Positions 44,175 to 52,216 of a stretch of DNA of 59,807 nt are shown in pieces. A model generated the notes under the pieces. That model worked only from the letters and a program-made list of their open reading frames with translations, searched no databases and was not told the origin of the DNA. Source of the DNA: Planctomycetaceae bacterium (GTDB lineage Bacteria > Planctomycetota > Planctomycetia > Pirellulales > Pirellulaceae); the NCBI GenBank assembly GCA_007694185.1, contig RECD01000180.1, positions 1-59,807 on the forward strand, given 5' to 3'. A program made the translations under genes and the position numbers. Numbering within the stretch: position 1 is the first letter of the stretch; every line of letters starts with the position of its first letter.

Positions 44175-44199
44175 CACAGTTTATCGAATGGAACCGGTT

Positions 44200-44670
44200 T
44201 TACCACGCGAAGTGAGCGAACGCCTTGTTGGCATCGGCCATCCGGTGGGTGTTCTCGCGTTTGGTGTACGCGACGCCTTCCTTCTTGTACGCGGCGACGA
44301 GTTCGTCAGCAAGCTTTTGGTGCATCGGACGACCCTTTTTATCGCGGACGGCACCGAGCAACCAGCGGATCGCGAGCGACTGCTGTCGAGCCCGATTGAC
44401 CTGCATCGGAACCTGGTAGCTGGCCCCACCAACCCGCTTGCTGCGGACTTCGATGTATGGCTTGACGTTCTCGATCGCCGTCTCGAAGACCTGCATCGGT
44501 TCGGCATCGGGAACCCGCTTCGAAATTTCTTCCAAGGCGTCGTAGAAGACGATCTGTGCGGTCGACTTCTTGCCGTCGTACATCAGGCAATTGATGAACT
44601 TACCGGCCAACGGCGACTTGAATCGCGGGTCCGGTTGGAGCATCGTGCGGCTGGCGGTAATTTTTCCCAT
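44200..44670 (-). CDS. rpsG: 30S ribosomal protein S7
   Basis: A 156-residue S7 of normal length that nucleates assembly of the 16S rRNA 3' domain. Typical stretches are present: [67 protein letters not shown] and the C-terminal [16 protein letters not shown]. It lies 68 bp after rpsL in the standard str order; no SD is evident before ATG 44670. Downstream comes a strong terminator before fusA. Confidence 0.98.
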   Translation of the reverse strand: MGKITASRTMLQPDPRFKSPLAGKFINCLMYDGKKSTAQIVFYDALEEISKRVPDAEPMQVFETAIENVKPYIEVRSKRVGGASYQVPMQVNRARQQSLAIRWLLGAVRDKKGRPMHQKLADELVAAYKKEGVAYTKRENTHRMADANKAFAHFAW

Positions 44671-44738
44671 CGAAAAATTCGGTCAAATCGTGTGCGTGTG
44701 GTGGGGAAAGGTCAGGAGTCCGGACAAAGCGGCTGCCG

Positions 44739-45107
44739 TTAGGGTTTCTTGGCGCCGTAGCGACTACGAGCCTGCTTACGGTTCGCAACCGCCAGAGCAT
44801 CCCGCGAACCGCGGACGACTTGGTATCGCACACCCGGAAGGTCGCGAACACGACCGCCACGAACCAACACGATCGAGTGCTCTTGCAAGTTGTGCCCTTC
44901 GCCCGGGATGTAAACGGTAACTTCTTTGCCGTTGCTCAGCCGCACACGGGTGATCTTCCGCAAAGCCGAGTTGGGCTTTTTCGGAGTCATCGTACGGACC
45001 TGCAAGCAAACACCCTGTTTCTGAGGGCATTTCTCGAGCACCGGCGACTTGCTGAAGGTCCGCTTTTTCTTGCGGGGCTTACGAACCAGTTGATTGATTG
45101 TGGGCAT
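44739..45107 (-). CDS. rpsL: 30S ribosomal protein S12
   Basis: A 122-residue S12, the decoding-site protein. [11 protein letters not shown] (Lys43, Lys44) is normal, but residue 88 is Arg in [11 protein letters not shown], where E. coli and most bacteria have Lys; Lys-to-Arg here is a streptomycin-resistance change in other bacteria. The codon is CGC (plus-strand bases 44844-44846). It is first in the str-type operon and is led by a strong promoter about 107-134 bases upstream of the start. ATG 45107. Confidence 0.98.
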   Translation of the reverse strand: MPTINQLVRKPRKKKRTFSKSPVLEKCPQKQGVCLQVRTMTPKKPNSALRKITRVRLSNGKEVTVYIPGEGHNLQEHSIVLVRGGRVRDLPGVRYQVVRGSRDALAVANRKQARSRYGAKKP

Positions 45108-45213
45108 CAGGCGTCAATATTCGGGTGACGACGGCGCCGGGGGCGAACGCGAGTACTCAAAATCTCGGTCGTCCGGCTGCTCGGGTAGGACTCTTTCGTC
45201 CGATAGGTCGATC

Positions 45214-45241
45214 AGTATCCGGCTAGGGATTTTTTTGTCAA
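45214..45241 (-). promoter_or_regulatory. strong sigma-70 promoter of the str operon
   Basis: Minus strand: -35 TTGACA (45241-45236, perfect), 16-bp spacer, -10 GATACT (45219-45214, 4 of 6). Transcription would start near 45207 and give a leader of about 100 bases before the rpsL ATG. Confidence 0.75.
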
Positions 45242-45651
45242 GGGCTACCAGCGACGCTCTGGCGGGCAATTTTGCCCGCGCGGCCCGCAAACGCATCGGG
45301 CACTCGCGGCGTCCTAGTCGCCCAGGCGTTCTTGATCACTTGGCCCGGGAAGGTCACTTCGTTTACACTCTGTGCAGGAGGCGAGCGATATCAGCAGGAC
45401 GTTCGTGGTCTCCTACCCACCCTATCGTCCCCCCGCGTCGTTGCAGGCGTTCTGGCCAGTCCCAATCAGTCGGATTGACTTTATTTCCGGCGTCGGAGTC
45501 TCCCACAACGGTTTCAACTGCACCTGTCTCGTCAGCTTGATCGGCAATGTGCTGCGGAGGATGCAGGGCTCTGACGTCGGATTCGAGCGACGCGAGTCGC
45601 CAGGCGAAACGAGCTGAAGTACCGTTCCCCCTGGAATCAGGAAACGCCGTG
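45242..45651. other. 410-bp divergent region between the str promoter and a DUF1501 gene
   Basis: No convincing gene. A weak TTGGCC (45340) with TACACT (45364), 18 bp apart, could drive the DUF1501 gene, and an AGGAAA precedes its ATG by 10 bases. Nothing else recognised. Confidence 0.35.
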
Positions 45652-47109
45652 ATGAAGCGAGCACCCTCCCGCCGACATTCATTCGGCTCGGAATGCCCCG
45701 ACTTTCACCGCACACGTGCGGCCGGACGTCGCGACCTGTTGCAAGCCGGTGCGATCGGCATGCTCGGTCTCGGTTTGGGTGATTGGCTGGCGGCGAGCGC
45801 GAGTGAGCCGCAGGCTCCCGTGGATTTGGCCGCGCGCTCCTCGGCGGCGGGCGGCAAGGCGGTTCGCAAACCCGCGAAGGCTTGCATCTTCCTGTTCATG
45901 TGGGGCGGACCGAGCCAACTCGACACCTTTGACCTGAAGCCCGACGCGCCCGAGGAGATCCGCGGCCCCTTTCAGCCGATTTCGACCCGTGTCCCGGGCA
46001 TGCAGATCTGTGAGCATTTCAGCCGCGTGGCTCAGCAGACCGACAAGATCGCCCTGATCCGGTCGCTGTCCCACGACGATGCGGCTCACCTGTCGAGCGG
46101 CCATGCGACCGTGACCGGCCAGTTGGCGCCGGTCACGAAGAGTGACGCGACCCCGCCGAGCGACCGCGATTCACCCCACATCGGTTCGCTCGTTTCGCGG
46201 TTGCGACCGGGCGGGGGCGGCTTGCCTTCGTTCGTGACGCTCCCTTGGAAGGCCTATCACCCGGCAGCGCCCGGCGGCGAGGCGCCCGGCCAGCACGGCG
46301 GTTGGTTGGGAGCCGCCCATGACGGCTTGTTGCTGACCGGCGACCCGAACTCGCCCGACTGGCGACCGGCAGCCTTGAGTCTGCCGGACAACCTGTCGCT
46401 ACAGCGTCTGCAATCGCGATACGATTTGCTGCGGTCGTTTGACCGTTCTCGCAATTCACTGCTCGAGCATGCCGCAACGGCGGGTTTGCATCAGCACCAA
46501 CGCCGGGCATTCGATCTGCTTTCGTCGCCCGGCGTCCGGGAGGCGTTCGATCTGAGCCTGGAACCTCAGGCCACCCGCGAGGCCTACGGCCGTAACATCC
46601 ACGGCCAATCGGTCCTGATGGCCCGCCGGTTGGTCGAGCACGGCGTGCCGCTGGTTTCCGTCAATTGGCACAACGACGGCAAGAATTTCTGGGACACCCA
46701 CGGCGACAACTTCAACCGTTTGAAGAACGACCTGATTCCGCCTGCCGACCAAGCCCTCGCGACGTTGCTGCAAGACCTCGAGGACCGTGGGATGCTCGAC
46801 GAGACGCTCGTGGTCTGGGTCGGCGAATTTGGCCGCCGGCCGACGATCACACCGGCAAACGCGGGCCGTGAGCATTGGCCGTTCTGCTACAGCGGTTTGC
46901 TGGCCGGCGGCGGTATCCGCGGCGGAACGGTGTATGGCGCGAGCGATTCGCAGGGGGCCTATCCGGCGAGTGACCCGGTCAGCCCGCGTGACTTCGGTAC
47001 GACGATCGTGCACGCGTTGGGGATGCCGACGGATGTGATGCTGGAGGATCGGGAGGGGCGGCCGCACCGGATCACGTCCGGCAAGGTGATCCGCGAGTTG
47101 TTCGCGTAG
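45652..47109 (+). CDS. DUF1501 exported protein (orphan)
   Basis: A 485-residue DUF1501 protein. DUF1501 belongs to the alkaline-phosphatase/sulfatase-like superfamily. The N-terminus has an atypical Tat-like signal (RAAGRRDLLQAGAIGMLGLG), so export is likely. Body motifs: FMWGGPSQLDTFDLKP, GPFQPISTRVPGMQICEHF, HGQSVLMARRLVEHG and VVWVGEFGRRPTI. Unlike the 52-55 kb set, no PSD gene is adjacent. ATG 45652 is used because the frame upstream is not homologous; AGGAAA lies 10 bases before. Function unknown. Confidence 0.9.
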   Translation: MKRAPSRRHSFGSECPDFHRTRAAGRRDLLQAGAIGMLGLGLGDWLAASASEPQAPVDLAARSSAAGGKAVRKPAKACIFLFMWGGPSQLDTFDLKPDAPEEIRGPFQPISTRVPGMQICEHFSRVAQQTDKIALIRSLSHDDAAHLSSGHATVTGQLAPVTKSDATPPSDRDSPHIGSLVSRLRPGGGGLPSFVTLPWKAYHPAAPGGEAPGQHGGWLGAAHDGLLLTGDPNSPDWRPAALSLPDNLSLQRLQSRYDLLRSFDRSRNSLLEHAATAGLHQHQRRAFDLLSSPGVREAFDLSLEPQATREAYGRNIHGQSVLMARRLVEHGVPLVSVNWHNDGKNFWDTHGDNFNRLKNDLIPPADQALATLLQDLEDRGMLDETLVVWVGEFGRRPTITPANAGREHWPFCYSGLLAGGGIRGGTVYGASDSQGAYPASDPVSPRDFGTTIVHALGMPTDVMLEDREGRPHRITSGKVIRELFA

Positions 47110-47224
47110 GGGCCGGTATCTGCAAACTTCGGGGCCGAGGCACCGTCGCGGATATCATCGCTGTGACATCTCAGCAGCAGGCTTGCGGCCCTGGAGGGCC
47201 CCGAAAACTTGGTCCAGCCAGGCC

Positions 47225-47284
47225 TGGGGTAGTCGTCCGTGTGTGAGCAAAATTATCGCCTCTCTCACATCAGGGCCTACCCCA
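47225..47284. repeat. imperfect inverted repeat between convergent genes
   Basis: TGGGGTAG (47225-47232) pairs with CTACCCCA (47277-47284) and TGTGAG (47242-47247) with CTCACA (47264-47269), giving a two-part hairpin in the 210-bp gap where the DUF1501 gene (plus) and SurA-like gene (minus) converge. It lacks a T-tract; possible bidirectional terminator. Confidence 0.4.
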
Positions 47285-47319
47285 AAACCGAGCCTTTACC
47301 AACCTAATCGGTCGGATGC

Positions 47320-48060
47320 CTACTGTGGCACCGGCGTTGTTGCTGGCCGGGGAGCCGCAGCGGGAGGTGCCATGGCAGGGTCGACGATTTGGATCTTCGC
47401 GGTCGCCTTGGTCTGTTGGACGATCCCTTGATAGACGGCCCCGAGGTAGGCGTTGAGCACTTGGCCTTTAGCCGTTTCGAAGTCAGGCGCCTGGAAGTGT
47501 GCTCGGTTGGCCTCGAAATACTCTTGTAACTGTGGCTCGTCGGCGGCCTGTTGTTGCTGCAACTTTTGCCACGCGATCGAGCCCTCCACGCGTTTCTTAA
47601 GCATATCCGTGGTGTAGCCGCGGGAGGCAAGAAAATCGTCCATCGACGTCTGCTGGGCATCGAGTTGCTGAGCAAGTTGGTCGAGCGTTTGTTGGACCTC
47701 GGCTGGTTTGACCTGCGGCCCATGCTCGCGGAGGTACTTCTCGACCAAGCGGCTCTCGATCAACGAACTGACCGTAGTTTGCTGCAACTGTTGCACCTGT
47801 TGAGGTGCCACCTGCTGGCCTTGCAACTGCGGCGCCAACGTGCTTTCCACCTCCTGCTTGGTGATCGGTTCACCATCGACCGTCGCGACGACCTGGTCCG
47901 CGGGCAACTCGTTCGCCTCGTTGCCAGGCCGAGCTTCCGCCGGGGCAACCGCCCGGGCTGGCGTTTGCAATTCCTGAGCGCCTCCGGGCATCGCGCCGGC
48001 GATGCAAAGGGTCGGGACAATCAGGATCCGCGCAGTACATCGATTCCAATTCATCTTCAT
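47320..48060 (-). CDS. exported SurA N-domain-like chaperone
   Basis: A 246-residue protein with a signal peptide (1-29, ending GGAQ). The segment ADQVVATVDGEPITKQEVES is the hallmark of SurA/PrsA-type N-domains; a helical, Gln-rich region follows (QQVAPQQVQQLQQTTVSSLI, residues about 80-105, and a second helix pair). The PPIase (parvulin) domain seen in true SurA is absent, so it is probably a holdase-type periplasmic chaperone rather than an isomerase. The tail is Pro/Ala-rich. ATG 48060 is used. It is divergent from the sigma-54 activator. Confidence 0.75.
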   Translation of the reverse strand: MKMNWNRCTARILIVPTLCIAGAMPGGAQELQTPARAVAPAEARPGNEANELPADQVVATVDGEPITKQEVESTLAPQLQGQQVAPQQVQQLQQTTVSSLIESRLVEKYLREHGPQVKPAEVQQTLDQLAQQLDAQQTSMDDFLASRGYTTDMLKKRVEGSIAWQKLQQQQAADEPQLQEYFEANRAHFQAPDFETAKGQVLNAYLGAVYQGIVQQTKATAKIQIVDPAMAPPAAAPRPATTPVPQ

Positions 48061-48610
48061 TCCTATTTTTCTCGCTAACGTAACGGGGATTGCTGGCGGG
48101 TACGAACAACACTGCCGCGGGTACGGATCCGACGAATCGGTGCGTTACTTTTATTCCGCGTTAGTTTTCGTGCTGCCGCGGGCGCAGTTCAGCCAGCGAC
48201 AGCGACTACATCCCAAGCAATCGATGGGCCAAAGCGGCTCCGCGGCGCGATCGAACACGACCGGAACTACCGCTGCGACCCATGGTTGCGGCGTCTCGCC
48301 GGGACTCACCAGCGGCGGCGATGGTGAGCGGTAACCTCTGCCTTCATAAGCGGTAACACTTGCCGCGGCGACGCTCCACCGCGGCGCAAGAGCGCTCGTC
48401 GAGCGGCCCATGTGTGCGATCTTTGCAATTTCAGAAATTGCTCAATCCGTGCGAGTCTTTATCGTTTTTTTTCTCGCCAGGCTTGGATCGGGGTGTTGAG
48501 GATCAGCACAACTCTGTTCAATGGATGAACACCCTGCGGCACCGCACGACTGATTCGACATGGTGAAGTCGGGGAAAAACCGCCCTCGACTGCGTTTACG
48601 GAGAAACACA
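48061..48610. other. 550-bp divergent region with 9-bp direct repeats
   Basis: Lies between the SurA-like start (minus) and the sigma-54 activator (plus). AGCGGTAAC occurs at 48327-48335 and 48349-48357, 22 bp apart (two helical turns, same face), about 260 bases upstream of the activator ATG. No -12/-24 or sigma-70 promoter was convincing, and short open frames lack coding features. Confidence 0.4.
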
Positions 48611-50035
48611 ATGGCCCGATTGCTACTGATTGACGATGATCTTGGCCGCGTCGCGGCTCTGAAACGGGAGCTCGCGAGCGACCAACGCCAGGTCATCACG
48701 ATGCGTTTTGACGGCCGGGCGATGGAACGGATTAAGGGCCATCGGCCCGATGCCATCGTGATGGCCGATGGTCCAGCCGCTCACGCCGGTGCCGACGTGT
48801 TCGACGGAGTGCGCCAGTGGGACGCGACTCTGCCCGTAATCTTGGTTGGCGAAGCCGACGTCGGAACCGATGCGACGATCCAGGCGATCAAACGCGGCGC
48901 GATGGATTACATGACTTGGCCGGTCGACTCCGAGATGCTCGGCCGCCAGCTTGATGCGGCGGTCGCACAATCGCGTCTCAGCGCTGATCCTGCGGATCTG
49001 CCCGTGAGCCCTGATACGGTGGCCGTCGCAGCCACTCAAATGATTGGACGTAGCCCAGCGATGCAGCAGGTGTGCAAACAGATCGGTCGCATCGCTCAGG
49101 AGCAGGTCAGCGTATTGATCGTCGGCGAAAGCGGCACCGGCAAGGAGGTGGTTGCCCGGGCGATCCACCAGCATAGCGCTCGGGCCGATCGGCCGTTCTT
49201 GGCGATCAACTGCGCCGCCTTGCCGGAACCGCTGTTGGAAAGTGAATTGTTCGGTCATGAGCAGGGCGCGTTTACCGGTGCGCAAGCACGGCGGATCGGA
49301 AAGTTCCAGCAGTCCGACGGCGGAACGCTGTTGCTCGATGAACTCGGCGACATGAGTCCACTGATCCAAGCCAAGTTTTTGCGCATCCTCCAGGACGGCT
49401 GTTTCGAGCGGGTCGGCGGCAACGAGACGTTCCGTTCCGACGTCCGCGTGATCGCAGCGACCAATTCAGACCTGCAAGCGAAGATCCAGACGGGCGAGTT
49501 TCGCAGCGATTTGTTTTACCGACTCAATGGCTTTACTGTCTCGCTGCCACCGCTTCGCCAGCGGATCGAAGATCTGCCTCTGCTGGTCGAGCACTTCATC
49601 AGCCAGGCCAATCGCCAGTTAAACAAAGAGGTGCTTCAGGTCAGTCAAGCAGCGATGCAGATCCTGCGAAATCATTGCTGGCCCGGAAATGTGAGAGAAT
49701 TGCAAAGTGCGATCACATTCGCCGTGGTTCATGCCGTCGCAGAAATCATTACCCCGGATTGTCTGCCGCCGAGCTGCCAGAATGTTCCGCGTGACCCGGA
49801 CGGCAACTCCCCACCAGACCAGCTAAACGCGATAATTGACCACGTCCGGCGTCGACTGGCCGCTGGCGACTGTGATTTTTATCGTGACCTGATCCGCCAA
49901 GTTGATCGCATCGCGGTGGAAGAAACCTTATGTCACGTCGGCGGTAATCAGGTGCAAGCCAGTCGGCGTCTGGGGCTCAGCCGCAACACGCTGCGGGCTA
50001 AGCTCGACCAGGCCCGCCCGACCTGCGGCGACTGA
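48611..50035 (+). CDS. sigma-54-dependent transcriptional activator (NtrC family) with degenerate receiver
   Basis: A 474-residue enhancer-binding protein. The AAA+ core is intact: Walker A GESGTGKE (172-179), GAFTGA (219-224) that contacts sigma-54, Walker B GTLLLDELGD, and the Fis-type HTH (VGGNQVQASRRLGLSRNTLR) at the C-terminus. The N-terminal receiver (1-105) starts normally (LLIDDD) but the phosphorylation site reads VMAD (Ala52 at the expected Asp), the Ser/Thr position is Val79/Gly80, and the conserved Lys is Trp103. Phosphorylation control is therefore unlikely. No kinase gene is near. It could drive sigma-54 promoters such as the candidate at 58123. ATG 48611 preferred. Confidence 0.9.
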   Translation: MARLLLIDDDLGRVAALKRELASDQRQVITMRFDGRAMERIKGHRPDAIVMADGPAAHAGADVFDGVRQWDATLPVILVGEADVGTDATIQAIKRGAMDYMTWPVDSEMLGRQLDAAVAQSRLSADPADLPVSPDTVAVAATQMIGRSPAMQQVCKQIGRIAQEQVSVLIVGESGTGKEVVARAIHQHSARADRPFLAINCAALPEPLLESELFGHEQGAFTGAQARRIGKFQQSDGGTLLLDELGDMSPLIQAKFLRILQDGCFERVGGNETFRSDVRVIAATNSDLQAKIQTGEFRSDLFYRLNGFTVSLPPLRQRIEDLPLLVEHFISQANRQLNKEVLQVSQAAMQILRNHCWPGNVRELQSAITFAVVHAVAEIITPDCLPPSCQNVPRDPDGNSPPDQLNAIIDHVRRRLAAGDCDFYRDLIRQVDRIAVEETLCHVGGNQVQASRRLGLSRNTLRAKLDQARPTCGD

Positions 50036-50361
50036 CGCGAGCCGATCGGTTGTAGCTGCGATCGTCAGAGCGTGGGGCGTGCTGCGGCCACCGACTAGCA
50101 ACTCCAGGTACGGTTGCCGGAGCGTCATGGATTTTATTGGCATGGCTCGGTGTCCAAAGACTTTGTCATTCGGCAATCCATCGCCTACCCTTAAAACGCC
50201 GGGAGAAACGGAGTCAACCTGCTGGTGGAGCGTCAACATCAAATGTTTGGGTCGCGGGGGCAGGAGGCAATTGCCGCCAGCGCCACTTTGTTTTGCCTCG
50301 GCTGAATCCACTTTCGAAACTGCGTGCTAGAGGTTAGCGGTTCCACAACAGGAAACGAAAA
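50036..50361. other. 326-bp non-coding stretch upstream of an IS remnant
   Basis: Between the activator stop and the OrfA-like remnant. I see no gene, promoter or terminal inverted repeat of the insertion element here. Confidence 0.3.
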
Positions 50362-50682
50362 ATGCCCAGACGCAAGAATTCAACACCCGCACAGAAAGTA
50401 GCGATTGTCCGCGAGCACCTTCTCGAAAAGGTGCCGGTGTCGGACCTCTGCGACAAACACGGTATCCGTGCGGTCAGTTTCTACCAGTGGTAGAAGCAAT
50501 TGTTTGAAAATGGCGCCGCCTGCTTCCAGCGAAAGGCGAACGCTGCCAACAACCGTCAACAGGAATCCGTCGCCGAACGCAAAACCGAAGAACTTCATGC
50601 CAAAATCCAGCAGAAAAACGAAGTCATCGCCGAACTCCTCCAGGAGCACGTCCAGCTAAAAAAAGCAGTTGGGGAGCCCTGA
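50362..50682 (+). pseudogene. IS3-type OrfA-like protein with in-frame amber codon
   Basis: Reads 106 codons from ATG 50362: MPRRKNSTPAQKVAIVREHL .. SFYQW, then TAG (50491-50493), then KQLFENGAACFQRKANAANN to LLQEHVQLKKAVGEP and TGA at 50680-50682. The two halves join in one frame and match the HTH/leucine-zipper OrfA of IS3-related elements, where Gln normally follows the Trp. CAG to TAG would explain the stop, so the gene is probably dead unless read through. Confidence 0.8.
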
Positions 50683-50689
50683 ATCGCCG

Positions 50690-50794
50690 CTGAGTTCTCC
50701 ACGACGTCGCGACCGCGTTGTCGATGACGTCCGCAACTGGACAGCAAAAACCGAGGTCTCGCAAACGCAAATTCTCGCCTGGATCGGCCTCGGC
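50690..50794 (+). pseudogene. IS3 OrfB (integrase) N-terminal remnant
   Basis: Overlapping just after the OrfA remnant, in another frame, is ESPLSSPRRRDRVVDDVRNW and then TAKTEVSQTQILAWIGLG, resembling the start of IS3 OrfB transposases (RDEVVDFVRRW..TELP..FV.WIG). It is cut off at about 50794 where an inverted second element begins. Confidence 0.6.
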
Positions 50795-51020
50795 GAGGAG
50801 CTTCTTGAGACGCCGGTTCTCCAGTTCCAGCTCCTTCAGCCGCTTCGCTTCCTCGCTCTTCATGCCGCCGTACTGGTTCTTCCAGTGGATCCAGGGCCCT
50901 CGCTCACCTCGAGCTCCTGGATCACCTCGGCCAACGTTTGCCGTCGGCGCGCATCGCCTCACCTGCCTGAAGGGCCCGCACGATCTGCTCGGGGTTTCGT
51001 CGCTTCGGTCTTCCCGTCAT
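50795..51020 (-). pseudogene. second IS3-family OrfA remnant in opposite orientation
   Basis: On the minus strand from ATG 51020: MTGRPKRRNPEQIVRALQAG, then after frameshifts the OrfA-like VIQELEVSEG, WIHWKNQYGGMK and SEEAKRLKELELENRRLKKL. The three parts need at least two frameshifts, and the gene stops at the junction with the OrfB remnant. It is a broken transposase-associated gene. Confidence 0.65.
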
Positions 51021-51140
51021 CGAAAGACTCCTCGTCAATTGAGGAGATAGACTTTCATAGCTCAGGGATCAGGATGTGGGGGCACGCCAGCCCGAGCACC
51101 GCAGTGGCGGCCTGTCGTACCGAAGCGTCGAACGAGGCGA

Positions 51141-52190
51141 TCACAACAGCACGCTTACCGCTTGGTGATGGCCGACCGTGATCAGCGACTCACCGTCGGG
51201 GGCGAGCGTGAAGTCGTGGACGTGATTTCCGACCTTTTCCTGCGCGGCCAGCTTGCCGTCCGCCAGGTTGTAGACACTGACGAAGCCGCCGTGATCGCCG
51301 CCGGCGGCGACCAACCACTGGTCACCGGGGCCGAACCGGAGGGCTTCCACCAATCCCTTGTATTTGGGGTCTTCGATCTCGTGCAGTTTCGACTGCGATT
51401 CCCACTCGAAGATTTCGATCCGCGAAACACCTTCCAAATGGTCGATGTTGCCGACCTTGCCCATGCCGCCGATGGCGAGCGTTTTGGCATCGGCCGAGAA
51501 AGCGAGTGAGCGAATCCCGCCGATCGAGTGGTTTCGAGCTTTGGGGTCCCAGGTGTACATCACGGGGGTTTCGAGCCTGGCGGCGACGGTGCCATCGGCA
51601 GGGTCGCGGACCAGCACCTGGCCGGTCTTGTCTCCGGTCGCCAGCCAATGGCCGTCGGGGGAGAATGCGACGGCGTAAAGCATCGAGGGATAGCCGTGCG
51701 GCGTCTTCAGCTGATAGTCACCCCAATCGGCGATCAGTTGACCGGATTCGATGTCCCACAACTTGGTCCGCATGTCGTCGGCGACGCTGGCGACACGGGT
51801 CCCGTCCGGCGACAGGGCGAGCATCCGGATCCACTTGGCGTGCGCCGCATCGACCTGCCGAATGATTTCTCCCGTTTCGAGGTTCCACCAAATCAGGGCG
51901 CCGTCGTAGCCACCCGAAACGGCCGTCTTGCCGGAGCGGACGATGCCGGTGACATAGCTTTGGTGGCGGGCTTCCGAGATCGGTCGAGACTCCGGCTTCT
52001 CGGCGTCGAAGTCGAGCCGATGGATAGCGAAGTCCGACATCCCCAACAGGATGGTCGACGGATTTTCGTCAGGCGTAACGCAGAACCCGATCCCGGGCAG
52101 GTTGACGGTTTTGTCGACCTTGACCGTTTCTGGCAAGCGAACTCGCGTCGTCGTTTCGTCGTCGGCGGGCGAATCTTCGTTCGGCTTCAT
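51141..52190 (-). CDS. WD40-repeat protein
   Basis: A 349-residue beta-propeller protein. Recurrent blades such as GGYDGALIWWNLETGEIIRQ, LALSPDGTRVASVADDMRTK, VAFSPDGHWLATGDKTGQVL and SLAFSADAKTLAIGGMGKVG show six to seven WD repeats. There is no signal peptide, unlike the neighbours. ATG 52190 is preferred because the longer open frame would overlap the DUF1501 gene ending at 52217. It is the third gene of the DUF1549/1553-DUF1501-WD40 group; WD40 genes are frequent companions of that pair in planctomycetes. Confidence 0.88.
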   Translation of the reverse strand: MKPNEDSPADDETTTRVRLPETVKVDKTVNLPGIGFCVTPDENPSTILLGMSDFAIHRLDFDAEKPESRPISEARHQSYVTGIVRSGKTAVSGGYDGALIWWNLETGEIIRQVDAAHAKWIRMLALSPDGTRVASVADDMRTKLWDIESGQLIADWGDYQLKTPHGYPSMLYAVAFSPDGHWLATGDKTGQVLVRDPADGTVAARLETPVMYTWDPKARNHSIGGIRSLAFSADAKTLAIGGMGKVGNIDHLEGVSRIEIFEWESQSKLHEIEDPKYKGLVEALRFGPGDQWLVAAGGDHGGFVSVYNLADGKLAAQEKVGNHVHDFTLAPDGESLITVGHHQAVSVLL

Positions 52191-52216
52191 GACAGATCGC
52201 TGAGGGGTGAGAGGGC

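Noticed and set aside
42563-44215. 550-codon plus-strand frame opposite fusA
   Set aside because: EF-G G-motifs and domains on the minus strand explain the sequence fully.
47183-47431. Short plus-strand frame across the 47.2 kb hairpin
   Set aside because: Overlaps the SurA-like gene end and has no start signal or motif.
50624-50962. Minus-strand frame ending at 50624 as an intact transposase-associated protein
   Set aside because: It joins the C-terminal half of an OrfA remnant to the antisense of the neighbouring OrfB remnant, so it is not a coherent protein.
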